From contig MKVB01000006.1 of the NCBI GenBank assembly GCA_001899085.1, positions 296,107 to 360,106 of the forward strand: a stretch of 64,000 nt of DNA, in the 5' to 3' direction. A program made the translations under genes and the position numbers. The DNA comes from Devosia sp. 66-14 (GTDB lineage Bacteria; Pseudomonadota; Alphaproteobacteria; Rhizobiales; Devosiaceae). Every line of letters starts with the position of its first letter. Positions within the stretch are counted from its first letter, which is position 1. Shown in pieces: positions 1-8,132 of this stretch. The notes under the pieces are model-generated. The model was not told the DNA's origin and did not search any database. It saw only the letters and a list, made by a program, of their open reading frames with translations.

Positions 1-1006
1 CCCGGCGCTGATCGGCCCGATCACCGGCCCGCCGCTGGGCGGCTTCCTCACCACTTATCTCAGCTGGCACTGGATCTTCTGGATCAATGTGCCGATCGGC
101 CTGATCGGGCTGGTCCTCGTCACCAGGTGTCTGCACGCCGCCGACACCCGGAACGAACGACCGGTGGACGTGCCCGGCCTGATCCTTTCGGCCATCACCT
201 TTGCCGGCATCATGTTCGGCTTCTCGGTGATCAGCCTGCCCGCCATTCCGACCGTCGCCGGCTATGGCTCGATCGTGGTCGGGGTGATCGCCGGGCTGCT
301 CTACCTGCGGCACGCGAAACGCACGCCGTTCCCGATCCTCGATCCCAGCATGTTCCGGCTGCCGCTGTTCCGCAACGCCATCATCGGCGGCTCGCTGTTC
401 CGCATCGGGATCGGCGCCTTCCCGTTCCTGATGCCGCTGATGCTGCAGTTGACCTTCGGGCTGACGCCGTTCGAGTCGGGGCTCACCACCTTCATCGCCG
501 CGATCGGCGCCATCCTCTCCAAGTTCGGCGCCGAACGGCTCTACGCTGCGTTCGGCTTCCCGCGGACGCTGATGGTGACCGCCCTGCTCGGCTGCAGCTT
601 CCTCGCCATCAACGGCTTGTTCACCCCGGCCGTGCCGCACTGGCTGCTGATGGGTGCCCTGCTGTTCGGCGGCCTCACCCGCTCGTTCTTCTTTACCGGC
701 GTCAACGCGCTGGTATTCGCCGATGTCGACGAAGCGCATGCCAGCCAGGCAACGGCGATCAACGCGGTGAGCCAGCAGCTCAGCGTGGCGGCCGGCGTTG
801 CCGTGGCGGGCGGTGCGCTGGAGATCGCGTCCAACATGCATGGCGGCGAACTGGTGCTGGCCGATTTCCACATCGCCTGGTTCGTGGTTGCCGCCGTCGC
901 CATCTGCAGCGCCATCCCGTTCATGCGGCTGCCACCCGACGCAGGTAGCGACGTGTCCGGGCACAAGATCAAGCCCATCGCCAAGCCCGTTCCCGCCACT
1001 CTCTGA
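1..1006 (+). CDS. MFS drug/solute exporter, DHA2 (EmrB/QacA) type, 5'-truncated
   Basis: C-terminal part of an inner-membrane major facilitator superfamily proton-coupled exporter; reading phase starts at base 2 and the true start lies before the window. The visible protein begins in the family's motif C helix (LIGPITGPPLGG), followed by SWHWIFWINVPIG, a conserved DHA2 stretch, and then a run of hydrophobic helices to the stop. It lies 14 bp upstream of a second MFS gene that aligns with it along its whole visible length, so the two look like a tandem duplication. The substrate cannot be read from the sequence; DHA2 members usually export drugs, dyes or organic anions. Confidence 0.9.
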   Translation, partial: PALIGPITGPPLGGFLTTYLSWHWIFWINVPIGLIGLVLVTRCLHAADTRNERPVDVPGLILSAITFAGIMFGFSVISLPAIPTVAGYGSIVVGVIAGLLYLRHAKRTPFPILDPSMFRLPLFRNAIIGGSLFRIGIGAFPFLMPLMLQLTFGLTPFESGLTTFIAAIGAILSKFGAERLYAAFGFPRTLMVTALLGCSFLAINGLFTPAVPHWLLMGALLFGGLTRSFFFTGVNALVFADVDEAHASQATAINAVSQQLSVAAGVAVAGGALEIASNMHGGELVLADFHIAWFVVAAVAICSAIPFMRLPPDAGSDVSGHKIKPIAKPVPATL

Positions 1007-1020
1007 TCAAGTCCCCGCCG

Positions 1021-2418
1021 ATGTCCGCGCTCCGCCTGACCCCGTTGATCCTCGCCGTGGCGCTGTTCATGGAGAACATGGACTCGACGGTGATCGCGAC
1101 TTCGCTGGCGGCCATCGCGCATGACATCGGCACCGAGCCGATCGCGCTGAAACTGGCGCTCACCACGTACATGGTGGCGCTGGCGATCTTCATTCCGATC
1201 TCGAGCTGGATGGCCGACAAGTTCGGCGCCAAGCGGGTTTTCGCCTGGGCGATCGTGGTGTTCATGGTCGGATCGGTGTGCTGCGCCATCTCGGACTCGC
1301 TGCTGACCTTCGTCCTGTCACGCTTTCTCCAGGGCATGGGCGGCGCGCTGATGACGCCGGTGGCGCGACTGGTGCTGGTGCGGGTCACGCCGCGGCAGCA
1401 ACTGGTCGATGCCATGGCGTGGCTGTCGATTCCGGGGCTGGTCGGGCCGATCGTCGGGCCGCCGATCGGTGGTTTCATCACCACCTTTGCCAGCTGGCAC
1501 TGGATCTTCCTGATCAATGTGCCGATCGGCATCCTGGGCATCATCCTCGTCAACAAATACCTGCCCGAGTGGCACCGGAACGAACCGAGGAAGATGGATT
1601 TCACCGGCTTCCTCCTCGCCGGGCTCTGCTTTGCCGGCCTGGTGTTCGGCATCTCGGTGCTGACGCTGCCGGCCCTGCCCGCGAGCTTCGGTTATGGCTC
1701 GCTGTTTCTCGGCGTGGTCGCCGCGGTCGCCTACTGGTTCCATTTCCGCCGGACCGAGTATCCGCTGCTCGACCTCAGGATCTTCCGCCAGCCGCTGTTC
1801 CGGCTGACCATGATCGGCGGCACCATCTTCCGGTTGGGCACCGGAGCGATGCCCTTCCTGTTCCCGCTGATGCTGCAGCTCGCCTTTGGCCTGAACCCGT
1901 TCGAGAGCGGCATGGTGACCTTTGCCTCCGCCGTCGGTGCCTTCACCATGAAGTTCATGGCCGAGCGCTTCATCGCGCGGCTGGGGTTCCGCAAGGCACT
2001 GGTGATCGCCTGCACCATCACGGCCGGCGGCGTGCTGGCCATGGGCCTCTACACGCCGGACACCCCGACGCCGCTGATGCTGGCGCTGCTGGTGGTCACC
2101 GGTTTCTTCCAGTCACTGTTCTGGACCACCACCAATGCCTTCATCTTCGCCGATGTCGCCGACAAGGATGCCGGGCAGGCCAACGTGCTGAGCCAGGTGA
2201 GCGTTCAGCTCTCGCTGGCCTTCGGCGTGGCGATCGGCGGCGGCATCTTCGAGGGTGCGCACCTGCTGCATGGCGGCACGCCTGACCTCAACGATTTCCA
2301 CATCGCCTTCTGGGTGATGGCGACGCTGACGCTGATCTCGGCCCTGATCTTCCTGCGCGTGCCGAAAAGCGCGAACATGCACAGCCACCGGGTGGAGAGC
2401 AGCGCGCCGGCCGAGTGA
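1021..2418 (+). CDS. MFS drug/solute exporter, DHA2 (EmrB/QacA) type
   Basis: Complete 465-residue inner-membrane transporter of the 14-helix DHA2 class. The N-terminal helix carries ENMDSTVIATSLAAIAHDIG, matching the family motif D1 (LDxTIVNVALP). Motif A appears as WMADKFGAKRVF, and motif C as GLVGPIVGPPIGG near residue 145. It follows the first MFS gene by 14 bp, probably co-transcribed, and the two proteins are clear paralogues. No TolC- or HlyD-type partner lies nearby. Its stop abuts the stop of the convergent glycosyltransferase gene with no spacer. Substrate unknown. Confidence 0.92.
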   Translation: MSALRLTPLILAVALFMENMDSTVIATSLAAIAHDIGTEPIALKLALTTYMVALAIFIPISSWMADKFGAKRVFAWAIVVFMVGSVCCAISDSLLTFVLSRFLQGMGGALMTPVARLVLVRVTPRQQLVDAMAWLSIPGLVGPIVGPPIGGFITTFASWHWIFLINVPIGILGIILVNKYLPEWHRNEPRKMDFTGFLLAGLCFAGLVFGISVLTLPALPASFGYGSLFLGVVAAVAYWFHFRRTEYPLLDLRIFRQPLFRLTMIGGTIFRLGTGAMPFLFPLMLQLAFGLNPFESGMVTFASAVGAFTMKFMAERFIARLGFRKALVIACTITAGGVLAMGLYTPDTPTPLMLALLVVTGFFQSLFWTTTNAFIFADVADKDAGQANVLSQVSVQLSLAFGVAIGGGIFEGAHLLHGGTPDLNDFHIAFWVMATLTLISALIFLRVPKSANMHSHRVESSAPAE

Positions 2419-3438
2419 TCAGCTGGCCTCATTTGTCATCAGGCTCTCGGCGAAACGGATGATTTCCGGCCCGACCACGGCCCAGTCGAATGGGTCCAGG
2501 TGGCATACCGGCGGCCTCTCGGCAGTTCGAACCCATGCTGCTGCGTCCTCGAGGACACTGTGCGTCAGCTCGCCCTCGTAGAGATAGACCCACTGCGCCC
2601 CCACGGCGTTCCGCAACTCCAAGAGGCCACCAAGTGCGGGAGCGATGACCGGTCGATTGCGCGACAGCGCCAGCAGTGCCGCTCCACTGTTCAGGATCTG
2701 GCGATATGGCAGGATGACTGCATCGGTGCCGTCGACGACCCGCTCAAGCTCGATCTCGTCCAGAGGCGCGGAGCGCAGATCGAGGTGCAGCGCGGGCACG
2801 CCGGCCGACTTGCGGCGCAGCTCTGCCGCAAAATCCGTGGTCGCGAAGCCGGCCACCCCCAGCTCGATCGCGGCATCGAGATGACGCGCCGCTTCGACCA
2901 GCGTCTCGAGATTCTTGTATGGCCTGACCTGGCCGATGAACTGCAGCCTGGTCGTTCCCTTCGGCCGCTGCCAAGGCGAAGGCGGCGTCAGGGCGCCGGC
3001 GCGATAGTCCCCATGCCGGGTGACGAGGTGGGGCAAGGCCGAGAGGTCGGGGCGCTCCGACACCAGGGTCGCGCGGGATCGGCTCGACAGAAACACCAGC
3101 CCATCGAGCTCCGTGGTGAAGGCGCGCCAGAGGCCGGGGACCCCGGCCTGCTGGTCGTGCGGCACCAGGTTGTGCACGACCCAGATCCAGCGCACGCCAA
3201 AGAGCCTTCGCGATGCAGCCATCAAGGCGATGCGGGCCCAACTGAGCAGCCGCGACCGCGCATCGGGCGATGCATAGAACTCGTCGGGCCAGTGGAGGAT
3301 CATCAGACGGCCGGCGAGGACCGGCGCGATACGCCAGTCCAGAGTACCGACCTCCCAGCCTGCCTTCTCGAAGGCCGCCGCGAAGAGCTCCACATAGCGA
3401 TTATGGGGCGAGGTTCTGGGGCGGATCGCGACCTTCAC
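2419..3438 (-). CDS. GT4-like glycosyltransferase
   Basis: About 339 residues with a GTG start (first residues VKVAIRPRTSPHNRY), chosen because upstream in-frame codons only shadow rlmE. The central segment WIWVVHNLVPHD and the later LQFIGQVRPYKNLETLVEAARHL are typical of the acceptor and nucleotide-sugar halves of GT-B, GT4-type retaining transferases; the C-terminal LNSGAALLALSRNRPVIAPALGGL is the usual donor-site helix region. Cytoplasmic or membrane-peripheral. It starts 7 bp after the rlmE stop, so it is probably the last gene of a gppA-rlmE operon. Donor and acceptor are unknown. Confidence 0.75.
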   Translation of the reverse strand: MKVAIRPRTSPHNRYVELFAAAFEKAGWEVGTLDWRIAPVLAGRLMILHWPDEFYASPDARSRLLSWARIALMAASRRLFGVRWIWVVHNLVPHDQQAGVPGLWRAFTTELDGLVFLSSRSRATLVSERPDLSALPHLVTRHGDYRAGALTPPSPWQRPKGTTRLQFIGQVRPYKNLETLVEAARHLDAAIELGVAGFATTDFAAELRRKSAGVPALHLDLRSAPLDEIELERVVDGTDAVILPYRQILNSGAALLALSRNRPVIAPALGGLLELRNAVGAQWVYLYEGELTHSVLEDAAAWVRTAERPPVCHLDPFDWAVVGPEIIRFAESLMTNEAS

Positions 3439-3445
3439 GCGCCCG

Positions 3446-4159
3446 TTAATCCGCCGTGTTGCCCTTGAAGCCGCGCGCCAGAAGGTAGGTCTCGGCGGAA
3501 TCGGCGCGGCTCGCCTTGGGCTTGGCGTGGATGGTGGTGGTGAAATGCTGCTTGAGCAGATGCAGCAGTTCATGCTCGGTGCCGCCCTGGAACACCTTGG
3601 CGACAAAGGTGCCGCCCGGCGCCAGGACCTTGACGGCAAAATCGGCGGCGAGTTCGACCAGCTGCATGATCCGGATATGGTCGGTCGCGCGGTGTCCGGT
3701 GGTCGGCGCCGCCATGTCCGACATCACGATATCGGCCTTGTGCCCACCCAATGCTTCGATCAGCGCAGCGGGGGCATCCTCGTCGTTGAAGTCTTTCTGC
3801 AGCAGGATGACGCCCTCGATGGCATCCATCTCGAGGTAATCGATGCCGACGATCAGCGGCTTGTCCTGCGTGGTCCCGACGATGGGCGCCGCCACCAGCG
3901 ACCAGCCGCCGGGGGCCGCGCCGAGATCGACAACGCGCATGCCCTTCTTGAACAGGTGGTAGCGCTCGTCGAGTTCCTTGATCTTGTATGCGGCGCGCGA
4001 CCTGAGCCCCTCGGTGCGGGCCTTGGCGACATACGGGTCGTTGAGCTGGCGCTGCAACCACAGGGTCGAACCGATCTTCCGGCCCTTGGCGGTCTTGACG
4101 TGAACCTTGAGGCCGGTCGCCGATTTGCGGCCCGACCCCTGCCCTGTTCCCTTCGGCAT
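3446..4159 (-). CDS. rlmE: 23S rRNA (uridine(2552)-2'-O)-methyltransferase RlmE
   Basis: 237-residue FtsJ/RlmE enzyme that methylates the 2'-OH of U2552 in the A-loop of 23S rRNA during 50S assembly, using SAM. The SAM-binding motif is [12 protein letters not shown]. The K-D-K-E catalytic tetrad is recognisable in [34 protein letters not shown] and [11 protein letters not shown]. The N-terminus has a basic extension ([12 protein letters not shown]) typical of alphaproteobacterial members. Start chosen from an AGGAG Shine-Dalgarno; it overlaps the upstream gppA stop as TGATG, indicating translational coupling. Confidence 0.95.
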   Translation of the reverse strand: MPKGTGQGSGRKSATGLKVHVKTAKGRKIGSTLWLQRQLNDPYVAKARTEGLRSRAAYKIKELDERYHLFKKGMRVVDLGAAPGGWSLVAAPIVGTTQDKPLIVGIDYLEMDAIEGVILLQKDFNDEDAPAALIEALGGHKADIVMSDMAAPTTGHRATDHIRIMQLVELAADFAVKVLAPGGTFVAKVFQGGTEHELLHLLKQHFTTTIHAKPKASRADSAETYLLARGFKGNTAD

Positions 4160-5406
4160 CAGCGGCTCCTGCGGTTGCTGGCGCGACCGGCTCGGTCGGC
4201 GTCGATCAGTGAAATAAGGATGCCCTCGCGCAGCCCGCGATCGGCGACGCGCACCCGCTCGGTCGGCCATTCGCGGCGGATCGCCTCGAAGATGGCGCAT
4301 CCAGGCAGCACCAGGTCGGCACGGTCCTTGCCGATGCAGGGATGGGCGACACGGCGGTCGAAGCTCATGGAGAGCAAAGCGCTCATGGTGGCATCGACAT
4401 CGGCGCGGGTCATCCACAACCCGTCGACCTTCTGGCGCTCGTAGCGTTCGAGGCCGAGATGGAGGCCTGCCAGCGTGGTGACGGTGCCGGAGGTGCCGAT
4501 CAGGTGCACCGGGTGCTCGGCGATCATCTGGCGCAGCTTTTCGCGACCACGGAACTGGCGCAGCTGGCCGGCGACGAACGCCACCATGTCTTCGAACGTC
4601 TCGGGGGTCACGTTGACGCCGCCGAACTTCTCGGCGATCGACACCACACCCACCGGCAGCGACTGCCAGGAGCGGATCGACGACGACATGCGGCCCTGCC
4701 GACGCGGCCGGCCGCCGCGGAAATCCAGCCAGGCGAGCTCCGACGATCCACCGCCGATGTCGAACATCAGGGCGCCCGACGATTCTTCCTCGATCAGGTC
4801 GGCGCAGCCGGTCACCGCCAGAGACGCCTCGGTCTGGCGGTCGACGATCTCGAGCACGAGGCCGAGTTCGCGTTCGACGCGGGCGATGAACTCGGCGCCG
4901 TTGGCGGCGGAGCGGCAGGCTTCGGTGGCGATCAGGCGCATGCGCGCCGGCTCGTGCTCGCGCAGCTTGTTGCGGCAGAGACGGAGCGCCTCCATGGTCC
5001 GCTCCATGGCCGCATCGGACAGCCGCCCGGTGGTCGACAGGCCTTCGCCGAGCCGCACGATACGGGTGAAGCCGTCGAGCACGCGAAAACTGTTCTCATG
5101 CGGGCGGGCGATCAGCAGGCGGCAATTATTGGTGCCGAGATCCAGCGCCGCGTAAAGCGGGCCTCGCGACCGGCGCGAAGAAGGATTGCCTGCGAGGTGC
5201 GTCCGCCGCTCCGCTCCGCCAGATCCAGGTTGCCCCCCGGGATTCGCGGTGGTCGGGCTCGGGCCTGTGCCCTGCCCGTCACGGTGCCGCTCCAGGCTCT
5301 CGGTCCCGGCCGCGGCGGCGGACCGATCTTGATCGGTCAACCTTGCTCCATTTCCCCGCGCGGTCGCCGGCCGCCGGCCGAAGCCGTGGGCGCCCGACGC
5401 GGGCAT
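4159..5406 (-). CDS. Ppx/GppA family exopolyphosphatase / pppGpp phosphohydrolase
   Basis: Up to 415 residues. The ASKHA-fold phosphate loop [14 protein letters not shown] starts near residue 87, followed by [24 protein letters not shown] and [13 protein letters not shown], the motif order of Ppx/GppA phosphatases that hydrolyse polyphosphate or pppGpp in the stringent response. The first ~80 residues are a Gly/Pro/Arg-rich, probably disordered extension; the exact start is uncertain and an internal start is possible. Only the single Ppx/GppA domain is present, without the C-terminal HD domain of E. coli GppA. Coupled to rlmE, a common alphaproteobacterial pairing. Confidence 0.88.
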   Translation of the reverse strand: MPASGAHGFGRRPATARGNGARLTDQDRSAAAAGTESLERHRDGQGTGPSPTTANPGGQPGSGGAERRTHLAGNPSSRRSRGPLYAALDLGTNNCRLLIARPHENSFRVLDGFTRIVRLGEGLSTTGRLSDAAMERTMEALRLCRNKLREHEPARMRLIATEACRSAANGAEFIARVERELGLVLEIVDRQTEASLAVTGCADLIEEESSGALMFDIGGGSSELAWLDFRGGRPRRQGRMSSSIRSWQSLPVGVVSIAEKFGGVNVTPETFEDMVAFVAGQLRQFRGREKLRQMIAEHPVHLIGTSGTVTTLAGLHLGLERYERQKVDGLWMTRADVDATMSALLSMSFDRRVAHPCIGKDRADLVLPGCAIFEAIRREWPTERVRVADRGLREGILISLIDADRAGRASNRRSR

Positions 5407-5606
5407 ATTTCAGTGTCACCGCTGAGGGTAGAGGATGATCCCCGGCAACGCAACGCCCTGAATCTGCCGCAAACTTGAACGGCGCGACCGCCGGATCGCG
5501 AAGGCTGAAGAATGGCGCAAAAGGGGTGTTGATCAGACGATCGATTGCCGCTAGAAGGCGCACCGAATGCTGACGGTCACGCCGGACGGCATCCAGGCTA
5601 AGCGCT

Positions 5607-5680
5607 TGGGGAATAGTTCAATGGTAGAACTGCGGACTCTGACTCCGTCAATCTTGGTTCGAATCCAGGTTCCCCAGCCA
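5607..5680 (+). tRNA. tRNA-Gln (anticodon CTG)
   Basis: 74-nt cloverleaf including an encoded 3' CCA. The acceptor stem TGGGGAA pairs with TTCCCCA, the D arm is GTTC/GAAC, and the anticodon stem GCGGA/TCCGT holds the loop CTCTGAC with anticodon CTG (codon CAG). The T arm contains GGTTCGAATCC. It follows the divergent gppA start by 200 bp. A terminator-like hairpin lies about 40 bp downstream, and beyond it comes a patch of small, lower-GC orphan genes, as is common where mobile DNA has integrated at a tRNA. Confidence 0.97.
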
Positions 5681-5718
5681 GCCACACAATCACATGAAAT
5701 CAACGCTTTAGACGCTCA

Positions 5719-5743
5719 GGCGGCTCTCGGTAGCCGCCTTTTT
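5719..5743 (+). terminator. Rho-independent terminator after tRNA-Gln
   Basis: Perfect 7-bp stem GGCGGCT/AGCCGCC with a 6-nt loop followed by TTTTT, 39 bp after the tRNA 3' end on the same strand. Confidence 0.85.
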
Positions 5744-5841
5744 GTTGCGTTTTGTGTTTGCAACGCGATCCCTTGGATTTCCGGGCTTTTCAACGCATTC
5801 CGGCGAATCCGCGCAACATGGGATGCAACATAAAGGCCGCG

Positions 5842-5866
5842 AAAAAGCCCGCCATTGCTGGCGGGC
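5842..5866 (-). terminator. Rho-independent terminator for minus-strand genes
   Basis: On the minus strand, an 8-bp stem (GCCCGCCA/TGGCGGGC) with a 4-nt loop is followed by TTTTT. It lies 22 bp after the stop of the small ORF at 5889-6047, supporting a real minus-strand transcription unit (small ORF and HNH gene). Confidence 0.8.
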
Positions 5867-5888
5867 TCCGGTTGTCACGTCGATACAG

Positions 5889-6047
5889 CTACCGCCTAGA
5901 GCTAGCCCCTCCCAGGATCGTCTGCGTCACTGGCGGGCCTGTTAGCACCGTCAGATTGCCCAATGCCCCCCTCATCCCCGGAAGATCGTCTAGGGCCTGC
6001 TTCTGAGCCTTGGTGAGGGTGAGCGGCGATTGAGTGAGCATGCACAT
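5889..6047 (-). CDS. Small orphan protein (52 aa)
   Basis: Encodes a protein starting MCMLTQSPLTLTKAQKQALD and ending GGASSRR; a second ATG two codons in is possible. No signal peptide, membrane helix or recognised motif. Support is contextual: same strand as the HNH gene 61 bp upstream, and a strong terminator 22 bp after its stop. The Shine-Dalgarno is weak. Function unknown; it could be a chance frame in island DNA. Confidence 0.4.
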   Translation of the reverse strand: MCMLTQSPLTLTKAQKQALDDLPGMRGALGNLTVLTGPPVTQTILGGASSRR

Positions 6048-6108
6048 TCGGATTGGCCTTTCGCTGCCGGTGACAGATGACACCCGGTTAGCGCTCGAAA
6101 GGTTACCG

Positions 6109-6420
6109 CTACAACTTGGCTTCCACCGCTGTCCGCTTCTGCAAGGCATGGTTCTTCTGTTGGCCGCGATGCTGGTTGCAATGCCAACAAGCGGCGGCAA
6201 GATTCTCGATCCTGTCCGAGCCGCCATCCATGAGCGCACGCTTATGCTCAATGGTCATCAGCATTGGCCCGCTCTTGGTGAACGAACGTTTGCAGTAGCA
6301 GCACTTGCCATCCTGACACTTAGTCAGGTGGCGCTTTACCCATGATCGATACTGAGGGTCGCGAAGCGTTGCCATGCCGACGATGGAATTATGACGGATG
6401 ACAGTGGTCAATCTTGTCAT
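6109..6420 (-). CDS. HNH endonuclease
   Basis: 103 residues with a compact HNH (beta-beta-alpha-metal) nuclease fold. Zinc-type pair CCYC appears near residue 37, MLMTIEHKRALMDGGSDRIENLAAAC contains the catalytic EH and the conserved N, and a second zinc pair follows in CWHCNQHRG. Such small stand-alone HNH proteins occur in prophages, packaging modules and homing elements and nick or cut DNA. Start chosen at MTRLTTVIR because an upstream ATG lacks HNH-like sequence; the Shine-Dalgarno is weak. Located in the lower-GC patch after tRNA-Gln; no terminase or portal gene is nearby, so no complete phage. Confidence 0.8.
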   Translation of the reverse strand: MTRLTTVIRHNSIVGMATLRDPQYRSWVKRHLTKCQDGKCCYCKRSFTKSGPMLMTIEHKRALMDGGSDRIENLAAACWHCNQHRGQQKNHALQKRTAVEAKL

Positions 6421-6466
6421 CGGCGGATGGTTACTGGCCGCTGACAGTTGGCAGGTGCTCGTCGCG

Positions 6467-6631
6467 CTATCTTCTACCGGTGAACGCGGACACGACAAGC
6501 CACGCGAAGGCACCGCACTCCGCACACACCGCGACCCAGCCAACAAAGCTGATGGCGATCATGCCGAGAAGCACTGGAACGAACCATCCGCCGAAGAGCG
6601 CTGTCAGGACTCCGGCAAGGACAAACCACAC
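6467..6631 (-). CDS. Putative small two-helix membrane protein (54 aa)
   Basis: GTG-started frame beginning VWFVLAGVLTALFGGW and containing two hydrophobic helices (about residues 1-30 and 36-48) with CAEC between them. It lies 46 bp upstream of the HNH start on the same strand. It is in the same frame as the upstream DUF3223-like gene, separated from it by that gene's single TAG and 18 sense codons with no ATG. No clear Shine-Dalgarno. It could be a separate small gene, the tail of a longer protein broken by the TAG, or chance. Confidence 0.35.
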   Translation of the reverse strand: MWFVLAGVLTALFGGWFVPVLLGMIAISFVGWVAVCAECGAFAWLVVSAFTGRR

Positions 6632-6685
6632 GGTTACTTCAACGCCGTATTGCTCACACCCGTGTTCACTCCGCGTTACGAGCCG

Positions 6686-7012
6686 CTAGACCGCAACCGC
6701 TGAAAGAGCCTTGTCGACGCTAAAGACGGTTTTGGCCCCTGCTGCATCTAGTACTGCGAATGCCTTGGTGGTGACGTAGCCGCTACCTGCCACCGCTCGA
6801 GTCTCGTTCTTCGTGGTCACATTGACCGCTGCGACCATCGGATAGGCATCGGCAGCGCAGTAGCGACGATAGATATCTAGGATATCGGACCTATCGGGTT
6901 CGGGTAGAAGACTATCCAGCGGCAGCGTCTCTCGGAGCGCTCTGTAGTACGCCTGAGCGTCCTTGATGGTGAGAAAGACCCTACCGGACTGCGTGGTTAC
7001 TGACTTAGCCAT
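6686..7012 (-). CDS. DUF3223-like hypothetical protein
   Basis: 108 residues, start chosen from the strong Shine-Dalgarno GAGGGGGAAG. FLTIKDAQAYYRAL at the N-terminus and the C-terminal AFAVLDAAGAKTVFSVDKAL resemble DUF3223/DCL-type proteins, which end in a similar 'F.i...G...dFS..k' pattern; this assignment is tentative. No transmembrane segment. Divergent from the membrane-anchored protein at 7163. Function unknown; these proteins are frequent in mobile regions. Confidence 0.6.
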   Translation of the reverse strand: MAKSVTTQSGRVFLTIKDAQAYYRALRETLPLDSLLPEPDRSDILDIYRRYCAADAYPMVAAVNVTTKNETRAVAGSGYVTTKAFAVLDAAGAKTVFSVDKALSAVAV

Positions 7013-7162
7013 CACTTCCCCCTCTGAAAGAGCCACATGTTGGCGTGATCGATGACAACGAGCAAGACAGGTGTAAGCACCCCGCGCCCTCTCACTCTTG
7101 CACCGACAGTGACCACAGCAACACAGTCGGATAGTCTGTTCTGCATGACCGAGAGAAAGCAC

Positions 7163-7525
7163 ATGCTAGATTGGGTGCCCTTCCTTTGGAACGACGCTGG
7201 GCGTCTCGTCCTTATGCTTGCGACAGCATCCGCCCTGGTCGGCTGGATAGGATCGGCTGTGTCGGCAAAGCAGGCTGCTGACCAAGCTGAGATCGCCGGT
7301 AGGGTTCAAGTGCTGAATGAGCGCAGAACTTACCTCGCCGACTTGCGGGAGCGCTACATTGCGACGCTCGGTGATGGCATTCCGCAGATGCTGTACATGC
7401 GTCAAGGTTGGCCGCCTGACGATTGGATGAACGCTGAGATCGCAAAAGACAATCTTGGCTTCAATTTCCGCAGCGACGGGCCTCGGTTCGAGATAGTCGA
7501 GGTCACTAAGACGCCCACGCCCTAA
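7163..7525 (+). CDS. Membrane-anchored coiled-coil orphan protein
   Basis: About 120 residues. One N-terminal helix (VLMLATASALVGWIGSAVSA, residues ~15-34) is followed by a charged, coiled-coil-prone helix rich in AADQAEIAGRVQVLNERR and a soluble tail. The start at 7163 is preferred over the ATG at 7145 because GAGAGAAAG lies upstream. Resembles single-pass phage or island proteins; function not recognised. Divergent from the DUF3223-like gene and convergent with hxlR. Confidence 0.55.
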   Translation: MLDWVPFLWNDAGRLVLMLATASALVGWIGSAVSAKQAADQAEIAGRVQVLNERRTYLADLRERYIATLGDGIPQMLYMRQGWPPDDWMNAEIAKDNLGFNFRSDGPRFEIVEVTKTPTP

Positions 7526-7651
7526 ATACGGGCGGGGGCGTCGGCGAAACTCTGTTCGCCACACCGAGGACCGGCGGCGGCAAGCAACCTTACAGAAAGC
7601 GTCCTAATTCTTGCATTTTTTGGCCCGTGCCACTCGCGTTTTAACGGACGG

Positions 7652-8032
7652 CTACCCTCGCTTACCGCGTTCGTCCCACGCCTTGCCGATCTCCGGCAGG
7701 CTAGTCTCAATCCACTCGGCCAGATCACGCACCTTGCTCGCTGCCGCTACCCCTAGTGGAGTAAGGCTGTATTCGACATGGGGCGGCACGACTTCGTGGG
7801 CGAACCTGTTCACAAGCCCGTCGCCCTCAAGATCGTTTAGGGTTTGCGCGAGCATGCGCTCGCTGATGCCGCCGACTTTACGGCGCAAGGCACCAAAGCG
7901 CATCGTCCCGTCCTGAAGTGCAAGCAGCACTAGCCCGCCCCAGCGGTTCATCATGTGTTGTAGCACGATGCGAGAGGGACAGGTGGCGGACATGAGGTTG
8001 CCCCTTGTGGGGCGCTGCGGTGCAGTGGTCAT
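7652..8032 (-). CDS. HxlR family transcriptional regulator
   Basis: 126-residue winged-helix dimer of the HxlR/YodB/HypR type. The core RFGALRRKVGGISERMLAQTLNDLEGDGLV is the recognition helix and wing, followed by VEYSLTPLG. A single Cys near the N-terminus (C18, in SATCPSRIVLQHMMNRW) is at the place where YodB/HypR carry their redox-sensing cysteine, so thiol or electrophile sensing is possible but unproven. Divergent from the secreted SnoaL-like gene, with a near-canonical HxlR-class operator 25 bp upstream of its own start; probably autoregulated and controlling the divergent gene. Confidence 0.9.
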   Translation of the reverse strand: MTTAPQRPTRGNLMSATCPSRIVLQHMMNRWGGLVLLALQDGTMRFGALRRKVGGISERMLAQTLNDLEGDGLVNRFAHEVVPPHVEYSLTPLGVAAASKVRDLAEWIETSLPEIGKAWDERGKRG

Positions 8033-8057
8033 GGCTAGGCACTAACAAAAACATGCG

Positions 8058-8072
8058 TACTTGTGAATAGTA
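8058..8072. promoter_or_regulatory. HxlR-class operator TACT-N7-AGTA
   Basis: Exact match to the TACT-N7-AGTA dyad described for YodB-type HxlR regulators, in the 100-bp divergent region between hxlR and the SnoaL-like gene. Confidence 0.7.
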
Positions 8073-8132
8073 AGTGCTCGCCATAGGTCTGCGTTCGCCA
8101 CCCGGCTCATCGGGTTCACGAAGAGGTAGATC

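Noticed and set aside
5567-5833. 88-residue frame crossing tRNA-Gln
   Set aside because: It runs through the tRNA and its terminator; not a protein gene.
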